DNA from: JACCTH01 sp035253825
Lineage (GTDB): Bacteria > Actinomycetota > Acidimicrobiia > Spongiisociales > ZC4RG35
Direction: 5' to 3'
Length of the DNA: 64,000 bases
Assembly: GCA_035253825.1 (NCBI GenBank)
Contig: DATFBM010000044.1
Coordinates: 1 to 64,000 of the forward strand
Shown here: in pieces, positions 37,810 through 46,100 of the stretch
Numbering within the stretch: position 1 is the first letter of the stretch
Layout: the number at the start of each line of letters is the position of its first letter
Notes under the pieces: model-generated
What the model saw: only the letters and a program-made list of their open reading frames with translations
Told to the model about the DNA's origin: nothing
The model's database searches: none
Program-made: the position numbers and the translations under genes

Positions 37810-38336
37810 GGCCGACTGATCCAGACGCCCTGTTCGCCGTCGATCTCGGTCAATTTGACGTGCACCCTTTCCTCGAGGGAGGTTGGAACGTTCTTCCCCA
37901 CATAGTCGGCTTTGATCGGGAGCTGTCGGTGGCCCCGATCGACCAGGACCGCCAGTTCCACTGCCGCCGGCCGACCTAGGTCGGAGAGGGCATCGAGCGC
38001 GGCCCGGATGGTCCGCCCGGTGTAGAGGACGTCGTCCACCAGGATCACCGTCCGATCGCTGGGGTCAACCGGAAGCAGCGTCCGGCTGAGGCGGGTTCCG
38101 GGACGCTTGCTGAGGTCGTCGCGGTAGAGCCCAATGTCGAGATAACCCACCGGGACCTTCTCGTCTTCGATACCCGCAATGGCCTCGGCCAGAGTCTCGG
38201 CCAGAGGCCCGCCTCGAGTATGAATCCCGACCAGGATCAAGCCGTCGGTGCCGTGGTGGCGTTCGCAGATCTCGTGCGCGATCCTCTTCAGGGCTCGGCG
38301 GATCTCATCGTCGGTAAGAAGCTGGGTGGTGCCCAG
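37806..38336 (-). CDS. pyrR: Bifunctional pyr operon regulator / uracil phosphoribosyltransferase PyrR, CTG start proposed
   Basis: PyrR binds pyr mRNA in a UMP-dependent way and can convert uracil to UMP. The PRPP motif VILVDDVLYTGRTIRA and the family segments LILVGIHTRGGPLA and VPVGYLDIGLYRDD are clear. No ATG, GTG or TTG lies near the expected N-terminus; the next upstream one (38462) is inside nusB. CTG at 38334-38336 sits seven bases after a strong AAGGAG, giving 176 residues that begin before TTQLLTDDEIRRAL, the usual length. A PyrR-binding hairpin immediately precedes the ribosome binding site. The protein call is firm; the CTG start is inference but well supported. Confidence 0.95.
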   Translation of the reverse strand: MGTTQLLTDDEIRRALKRIAHEICERHHGTDGLILVGIHTRGGPLAETLAEAIAGIEDEKVPVGYLDIGLYRDDLSKRPGTRLSRTLLPVDPSDRTVILVDDVLYTGRTIRAALDALSDLGRPAAVELAVLVDRGHRQLPIKADYVGKNVPTSLEERVHVKLTEIDGEQGVWISRP

Positions 38337-38348
38337 GTTGTTTCTCCT

Positions 38349-38370
38349 TTCCGGCCTCGCAGGACCGGTC
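38349..38370 (-). promoter_or_regulatory. PyrR-binding RNA hairpin before pyrR
   Basis: Minus strand reads GACCGGTCCTGCGAGGCCGG. It contains UCCUGCGAGGC, a full match to the PyrR binding-loop consensus UCCNGNGAGGY. Flanking CCGG (38365-38368) and CCGG (38351-38354) make the stem, with CC/GG pairing inside and a bulged U. The AAGGAG of pyrR begins two bases after the hairpin and no terminator follows. PyrR bound here should therefore block translation, as described for mycobacterial pyrR. Confidence 0.85.
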
Positions 38371-38391
38371 TTAAAGGGTGCCGTTCCGACC

Positions 38392-38781
38392 CTAGCAGCC
38401 GGCGCCATCCGCGCCGGCGGGGGGAGAGACGTTGGCGAGCTTGGCCAGCACGCCGTTGACAAACGAGCCGCTCCGCTCGCTCCCGTAGAGCTTGGCGAGA
38501 CGAACCGCCTCGGATACCACCACCGCTTTGGGTGTACCAGGCTCGAATCGAAGCTCGTAGAGGCCGAGGCGCAGTATCGCCCGATCCACCACTGGCATCC
38601 GGTGCACCTGCCAGTGCTCAGCGACGGCTTCGATCTCGGCGTCGAGGAGGGGGAGGTTCTCGAGCACCCCTTCGACCAATCGGGCAGCCCGGCTGGGAAG
38701 TTCCAGCGGATAATCCTCGAGGTCGCGCTGGTCGGCTTCGTAAAGCGCTTCCAGGGCGAGCTGGCGGGCTTCGATGCTCAC
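38392..38781 (-). CDS. nusB: Transcription antitermination factor NusB
   Basis: A 129-residue all-helical protein that binds boxA RNA with NusE and promotes rRNA antitermination. It has ARQLALEALYEADQRD at the N-terminus and VDRAILRLGLYELRF and VVVSEAVRLAKLYGSERSGSF-type C-terminal helices. The GTG start overlaps the efp stop (GTGA). A short Gly/Ala tail with a terminal Cys follows the core. Confidence 0.97.
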   Translation of the reverse strand: MSIEARQLALEALYEADQRDLEDYPLELPSRAARLVEGVLENLPLLDAEIEAVAEHWQVHRMPVVDRAILRLGLYELRFEPGTPKAVVVSEAVRLAKLYGSERSGSFVNGVLAKLANVSPPAGADGAGC

Positions 38782-39335
38782 ACCCGCGTGAGATAGGTTC
38801 CGCTGCGGGTATCGACTCGAATCTTGTCTCCGATGTTGACGAAGAGGGGGACCGACACGACCAACCCGGTCTGGGTCGTTGCTGGTTTGGTCGCAGCCGA
38901 GACCCTGTCACCACGAACTCCGGGCTCCGTGTAGGTGATTTCCATCTCCACCGCGGCGGGTAGGTCGACCGAGATGGGATTGCCCTTGTAGAGGGCAAGG
39001 GTGACGTTCATTCCGTCGATCAAGAAATCGGCCGCCTCTCCCACCTCCTCCGGTGCCATGGCGAACTGTCCGTAATCCTCCAGGTTCATGAAATGAAATC
39101 CCATGTCATCGCGATACAAGAACGTGTGCTCCCGGCGGTCGATGATGGCCTGAGCGACATCCTCTCCGGCGCGAAATGTCCGGTCGAGAACCTGGCCGGT
39201 TTCCAGGTTGCGCAGACGCATCCGAACAAACGCCCTCCCCTTGCCCGGCTTCACGTGTTGGTATTCGATGATGGTGAAGATCCCGTCATCGAGATCGAGA
39301 GCCTGACCCGGGCGGACGTCGTTGGTTGATGCCAT
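38778..39335 (-). CDS. efp: Elongation factor P
   Basis: A 185-residue, three-barrel tRNA mimic that rescues ribosomes stalled at polyproline. The loop HVKPGKGRAFVR has the lysine (about Lys32) that is modified in some bacteria. The C-terminal OB domain has TQTGLVVSVPLFVNIGDKI. It is the first gene of the efp-nusB-pyr run; 34 nt separate it from the alpha/beta hydrolase gene. Confidence 0.98.
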   Translation of the reverse strand: MASTNDVRPGQALDLDDGIFTIIEYQHVKPGKGRAFVRMRLRNLETGQVLDRTFRAGEDVAQAIIDRREHTFLYRDDMGFHFMNLEDYGQFAMAPEEVGEAADFLIDGMNVTLALYKGNPISVDLPAAVEMEITYTEPGVRGDRVSAATKPATTQTGLVVSVPLFVNIGDKIRVDTRSGTYLTRV

Positions 39336-39369
39336 GTCAATGAACCTACCGGTCGCGAGCCTAGAAGGA

Positions 39370-40179
39370 TCAGATGGCGTTGATCCAAGCAGCCAGCGGT
39401 CCGAAGCCGGATTGGATCAGAAACTGATGGCCACCAGTGGGGATGGAGACACGCTCGGCGTTTGGAAGTAGCTCTTGCCAGCGAACGGTGTCGGCGGGGA
39501 TAACGTAACGGTCGTCAACCGCGTCAAGGATCAAGTTGGGCCACCTGACTGACAGAGAGCCAAGGGGTGCCAAGTCGGCAACCACACTCAGATCTTCCAA
39601 CGTGGTCCACATCGTGTCGGCTCTCGCCGCGATCGATTGCCGGCCGTAGTCGGTGATAAGACCGGCCGGAAACCGCCGGCTGACCCGGGCGGCGACGCTC
39701 ATCGCCGGCCAAACCGTTCGGAAGAGGCCGCTGGCCACTCGGCCCCGGCCACCGGGTGCCGCCTGAGCGATTCGGAGAGCGACGCCCGGCATCAGACCGG
39801 GGCGAGGAAAGAGCGCCGAGATCAACGCCAGGCCAGCTATTTCTTCCGGCCGCCTGGCTGCCCACAGCGCAGCCAACACCGCTCCCACCGAGTGACCTGC
39901 CAACACCGGCTTTCCCCCCACCCATCTCGCCAATTCATCGATGGTTTCGAGGTGGAAAGCGCGGTCGTAGCGGAGAGCTGGCTTATCCGAGGAGCCGAAG
40001 CCAGCTAGGTCCGGCGCCACCACAGTGAAGCGGTGGTCGAGAAAATCAGAAAGGCCGTGCCAGTAGCGCCCTGATCCTCCGAGGCCGTGCAAGACGATCA
40101 GTGCCGGTCCCGATCCGGTCGTCCACACGTTCATCTTGCCCCAGGCGAAGGGGAGCTCGTTTCTGGTCCAGCCCTTCAC
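39370..40179 (-). CDS. Alpha/beta-fold hydrolase
   Basis: A 269-residue hydrolase. The oxyanion region is LIVLHGLGGSGRYW, the nucleophile elbow is LAGHSVGAVLAA (Ser near 97), an Asp lies in LILDAVDDRYVIP and the His in PTGGHQFLIQ. No signal peptide is seen, so it is probably cytoplasmic. Its start overlaps the glucan synthase stop by four bases (ATGA), so the two are cotranslated. Substrate unknown; it could act on an acyl group related to the glucan, but that is speculation. Confidence 0.9.
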   Translation of the reverse strand: MKGWTRNELPFAWGKMNVWTTGSGPALIVLHGLGGSGRYWHGLSDFLDHRFTVVAPDLAGFGSSDKPALRYDRAFHLETIDELARWVGGKPVLAGHSVGAVLAALWAARRPEEIAGLALISALFPRPGLMPGVALRIAQAAPGGRGRVASGLFRTVWPAMSVAARVSRRFPAGLITDYGRQSIAARADTMWTTLEDLSVVADLAPLGSLSVRWPNLILDAVDDRYVIPADTVRWQELLPNAERVSIPTGGHQFLIQSGFGPLAAWINAI

Positions 40180-43100
40180 TCGCCCAGGATCACCCTCGCC
40201 ACATGCCGCTGACCATCGTCGGTGAGGCCAATCTCAGAGTCCGGCGGCTGTTCGACCTCGTCGAGCCACAAGCTCTTTATTCCCCGCGTCGCCCCCTCCG
40301 GGTTCTCGACCCGGATCTCATATTGCGAGGAGTGGTAACGAAAGTTGATCTCAAAGCCCCGCCACGCTCGGGGGATGCAGGGATCGATCAGGAGGCTCTG
40401 ACCCCGAAGGCGAAAGCCGAGAATCGACTCAACGCCCGCGCGATACATCCAGCCTGCCGCCCCCGTGTACCAGGTCCACCCACCCCTGCCCACGTGCGGT
40501 GCTTCTGAGTAGATGTCGGCGGCCGCTACGTAAGGCTCAACTCGATAGCGATGGACGCCGGCTCGAGTGCTGGCGTGGTTGATCGGGTTCAAGATCCCGA
40601 ACAGCTCACCGGCCCGGTCGCCCTGGCCGAGAGTGGCGAAAGCGATGATCGCCCAAATGGCGGCATGCGTGTACTGGCCGCCATTCTCCCGGATCCCAGA
40701 CAGGTATCCCTTGATGTACCCAGGGTCGACATCCCAGCGATCGAAGGGAGGCGTGAAAAGAAGCACCAAGCCGTCCCCTCGCCTGACCAAGTACTCCTCC
40801 ACAGCCGACATCGCCCGTCCGGCTCGCTCTGGCTGGCCACCTCCGTGCATGACCGACCAGGACTGGGCGATGGAGTCGATCCGGCACTCGGGATTCGCCG
40901 AAGACCCGAGCGGAGTTCCGTCGTCGAAGAAAGCCCGCAGATACCAGTCACCGTCCCAGGCCACCGCCTCCAAGTGGCTTCGTATCTGCTCTGCCGAGCG
41001 CCGCCAACTCAAGGCCACCCGGCTCTTTCCGACCAAGTCAGCCAGCTCGGCCATGCGGCGCAGGTTGGCATCGAGAAACCACCCCAGCCAGACGCTTTCG
41101 CCCCGACCTTCGATTCCTACTCGATTGAAGCCATCATTCCAATCTCCAGAGCCGATCAGAGGCAGGCCGTTGGGTCCGAGGCGCTGGCGAGCGCGGTCGA
41201 GGGCGCGCCGGCAATGATCGAACATGGTCCCGGTGCGAGAAGAGATCTCGGGTGTGAAGTAGGCCTCGTCCTCGTCGGGTTCTAGCTCCGGCCCAGTGAG
41301 ATAGGGAACCTCCTCCGCCAGTAGGTCGAGGTCTCCTGTGACCTCGATGTAGTGCCCGACCGCATAGGGCAGCCAGAGATAGTCATCGGAAATCCGGGTC
41401 CGCACACCCTTGCCTGACGGCTCGTGCCACCAATGCTGGACGTCGCCTTCTTCGAACTGGCGGCTAGCGGCGCGGAGGAGGTGAGCCCGCGTGGTCTCCC
41501 GCATCGGCACTGCGAGGGCCATCACGTCTTGCAGTTGATCGCGGAATCCGTACGCCCCGCCGGCTTGGTAGAAGGCCGATCGTCCCAGAACTCGACATGC
41601 CATGGCCTGATACAGCAGCCACTGATTGATCATGATGTCGAAGGAGCGATCCGGGGTTCTCACCTGGAGAGCACCGAGAACGTCGCTCCACCGGGTCCTT
41701 ACCGCCTCGTCGACCTGGGCTTGGGGGACGGATCGATATTGCTCGACCAAGGCCGATGCATGGGCGGCGTCTGTGCCTTGTCCCAGCAGGAACACGACCT
41801 CGATTTCGTCGCCGGGAGGGATAACGACCTGTCGTTGTAGAACCGCGCACGGATCGAACCCAGTGCCGGATCGACCTGAAAGACCACGTCGACGCTCGAG
41901 GGCAGCAGGGCGCTCGAGGCTCCCGTGTCGCCCGAGAAACTCAGTGCGGTCGGTGGTCCAGGGGCCGACCTCCGCCCCAAAGTCGGCGAAGGCCACCCGT
42001 GACCCGAAGTCGGCGTTCCAGGGGTTGCGAGCTATGAGAGCGCCGGTGCTGGTATCGCGTTCGCTAAAGATGTGGAACCGTTGGCCGACTCGGGTGGGCC
42101 CCAGCACCCATTCGACATAAGCGGTCAAGGTCAACCGCCGGCGGCGCCCGCTTCGATTTTGGAGACGAAGCGTCGAGATCTTCACCGGGTCATCGAGAGG
42201 CACGGTCATTCGTAAGCGGCTGCGGATGCCGAAGGAGGTGTGGTCGAACTCGGAGAACCCAGGTCCGTGGCGCACGACGTAGGTCGAGCCATGGTGGCGG
42301 ATCGGGAGAGCGGTTGGCCCCCACAGCTCACCGGTTTCGTCATCCCGGATGTAGATGGTCTCGCCTGGCGGGTCGGATACCGGATCGTTCGACCAAGGCG
42401 TCAGCTGATTCTCCCGGCTGTTGCCGGCCCAGGTGAATCCTGCACCCGACTCGGAGATGACAAATCCGGCATTGTCGTTGGCGATCACGTTGATCCAAGG
42501 AGCCGGAGTCCACTGACCTTCGCCGAGAATCACGACGTACTCGGAAGCTCCCTCGGAAAACCCACCGAGGCCGTTGCGAAACTCGAGGTCAATCCGGGGT
42601 TGTGGTCCTCCCGGTGATGGTGTTGGCGGCGCCTTGCGTCTCGAGGTCGCGGCAACCGGAGGCCGGGGGCGGCGGGCGAGTTGGTCGGCCAACGTCCCGT
42701 GGTGGCTCAACACGATCGCGCGGGCGGTCGCCTGCAGCAGCTTGCGGTCCGCGGCATCGAGAAGGTCGCCGCGAAAGAGGAAGACCCCCCCGTCGGGCTC
42801 GGGGCCGATGCCCCGCCCGGTGGTTCGCACCACCTCTTCGATGGTGGCATGGAGGTCGGCCACATAGGAGCCGGGCTTCTCGTTGATGATCACCAGGTCT
42901 GCAGCCAGTCCTTTGGCCCGCCAGTATTCCTGGGCTCGGAGGAGGTCGCGGACGATTCCCCTGTCCTCGGGTTGATCGATTCGGAGCAGGACCACGGGAA
43001 GATCTCCCGAGATGCTGTGGCGCCAGAGCGCCGGCTGGCCACCGATGGCCGCCGCCAGGGTTGCCGAAGGTGCGCGCATCGACGGGTCGACGTAGATCAG

Positions 43101-46100
43101 CCGCTGGGCGAGTTGTTGGAAGAGGTGAGCCTGTTCCGGAGTGACGCCGAGATGGTGCAATCGGACCTGGGCCTGCGTCCAAGACCCCGTCAAACTCTGT
43201 TCGAACGCCCCCGGATCCGAGAACTTGTCGACCAGATCGAGCGCCTCCGCCCGGGAGGTCGCCATCACGGTGCTGAAGGTGAGGTGAACGGTTTCCCCCG
43301 GCGGCACCCGAACCCGACGTCGCAGACTCAAGACCGGGTCAAGCACCCGTCCCACCGAGTTCGACAGGGGACGATCGAGGGCGGCGGCCTCGTGGATCCG
43401 CCGTCCCCGGCCCAGAAAGCGAGCCCGGTCGGTCTCGAATTGAAGACCGCCTACAACTTCACCTTTGATCGCCACTACCTGACCCGCCCAATAGGTTTCG
43501 TCACCAGCCGCTCGTGGTCGGCGATGGGCCAGGAGGGCATCGTGGCTGCCCACCGCCTCGGTTTGCACGAATAGGTTGGAAAAGGCCGGATGGGAGTCAT
43601 CCGAGGACTGCGGTGCCAGCACCAATTCGGCATAAGAGGTGACTTCGACCTCTCGGGATGCGTTGTCGAGGTTGGTAAGGGTGAGGCGACGTACCTCTAC
43701 CTCATCTTCGGCTGAGACCACCACCTCGAGAGTCGATCGCAGCGTTCCGTCACGCCGGCTGATTTCCGCCTTCCCCTCGGAAAACTCGACCTGATACGAC
43801 TGGGGATTGACCCGGATGGGCTGATAACCGGCCGACCAGATCGCGTCGCTCAGGTCATCACGGATGAAAATGAACGTGCCGTAGTTGTCGAGGGTCAGGT
43901 CCTCTCGCCAGCGCGTCACCGCCACACCGCCGAGCTTGCTGTATCCCGAGCCACTGTCGGTGATCATCACCGAGTAGCGACCGTTCGAGAGCAGATGCGT
44001 CTCCGGTATCGCTCCATTCGGCAACCCGAGGTGTCGAACCGCCCCCTCGGCCTCCGTCCGCGGGTGAGCGGCCAGTGCCACCTCCTCGGCCCGCGGTCGA
44101 GCGACTTCGACGTCGCGAGGCACTCGTTCGTGCAGCAATAATTCGGCAGCCCGCACCGCCGGATCGGTGTGAAAGAGCTGGCGAATGACGCCACCGAAAA
44201 CGACGTTGGCCAAGGCGATGATCGACATCGCTTGGTGATGTCCCATGTGGGCCTTCACGGTCACCCATTCCTCGTCTTCGGGGACTCGCGACGGCGTGAA
44301 GTCCACGGACTCGTAAAACCCATAGCGACCGAGCGCCCCCATGGTCGCCAGCCGCTCGAGATTCTGCAGCGCTCGACGAGGATCGATCATCGCCGCCAGC
44401 ATCGACGCGTAGGGAGCTACCACCAGGTCCTCTGAGAGTCCGCGCTCGAAGCCCAGGCCGGGCACTCCAAAGGCCGAATATTGATAGGTGAGCTGGAGGT
44501 CGCGAGCGGCAAAAGCGGCTTCGGAGATCCCCCAAGGCACACCTCGCTCCCGACCGTATTCGATTTGACGCCGCACCACTGCCCGGTAGGTCATGTCAAG
44601 CACGCTGTCGGTTGGTGAGTCCATTACCAAGAGCGGCATGAGGTACTCGAACATGGAGCCCGACCAAGAGATCAGGGCAGCATCCGCGCCAACCGGAGTC
44701 ATCGAACGATTGAGGAGAAACCAGTGCGACGGAGGAAGGTCACCTTTGGCGATTCCGATAAAGCTGGCTAATCGAGCCTCCGAGGCGAGGAGGTCGTAAT
44801 GGCTTTGATCGAGTGCTCCGTCGCTCAGCCGGTAACCAACCGAAAGCAACTTGTTCTGCTGGTCCATCAGGAACCCGAAGTCCATTCCGGTGGCCATCTC
44901 TACGGCCCAAGCCGATATCGAATGCAGTCGAGTCCCAATCTCCTCAGCGCTGACGTCTTGATCGAGTTCGTGGCTATCGACGAGCCTCTGGAGCGCCGTC
45001 GCCCACTCCAAGAGCTCTCCCGTCTCGATCCCTGCCCCTAGGGTCTGGACGATGTCAACGACGTTGTCGGCGGCTGCGGCGACCGTGACTAGCCGATTGC
45101 TATCCGACTCGCTGGCCGCCAAGAGGTCGATCAGGGCCTGATCGAGATCACGGGGGGAGACGAACTCGGTGTCGAGGCGATCGACCATTTGATCGGCCGT
45201 CTGACGGATCAGAAGGGCGAGGTCGCGGACTTCAAGGGCCAGATCCGAGGGGCGCCCAACGAGGCGCAGGCAGCCCTGAGAAAGCGCTAATAGATGTCCG
45301 GCCAGGTTGCCGGAATCAACCGAGGAGATGTAACGAGGATGTAGTGGCTCGAGGGTGCGGGTGTCGTACCAGTTGAGGAAGTGGCCTCCGTGGCGCTCGA
45401 GACGGAACATGGCTGCCATCGTCTGCTCCCACCGAGTGATGGCCTCCACGGTGCCGATCCAGCCGAATTCCCTGGCCGATAACACCGAGAGGAGATAGAG
45501 GCCCAGGTTGGTGGGCGAGGTCCGATGGGCGATCGCCGCCGGCTCCTCCTGGAAGTTGTCTGGCGGCAGATAATTGTCCTCGGCCGTCACAAAGCGCTCG
45601 AAGTAGCTCCAGGTTTTCCGGGCGAGCAACCGGAATGCCTCCACCTCGGATACCTCGAGTGGTGCCGTCGGGGCGGGCCGCCTGGTCTTGCTCGCCTCAT
45701 GGGCCAAATATGGAGCAGCCACCCAGGCCGCAGCCAGCGGTGTCGCCACCCAAAGCGCAACGGGCTTGGCCAAGGCCGCGGCCGCAATGGCCGCCAGCCC
45801 CAGAAGCGCCGGCGGGGCCATCCGCTTTTGGAATTCGGCGAGTTCAAGACCAAAACGACGCTCAGCCTCTTCCGAGGTCATCCAGCGGAGCAGATGTCGT
45901 TTCGAGACCAGCATCCGCCAAAGGGTGGTGAGAATCGCATCCGCCATCACCAGCGCCTGATAGGCCAGGAACGAAATCTGGAGCCCGATCCGACCGAGAA
46001 CCCGACCGGTATCTTCCAACCAGCGCTGGAATCTGATCGCTCCCGGTGTGGTGGTTCGGCGTGGGACCAATCGTTCGAGCAGGGGAAGCATGGCCGGAAA

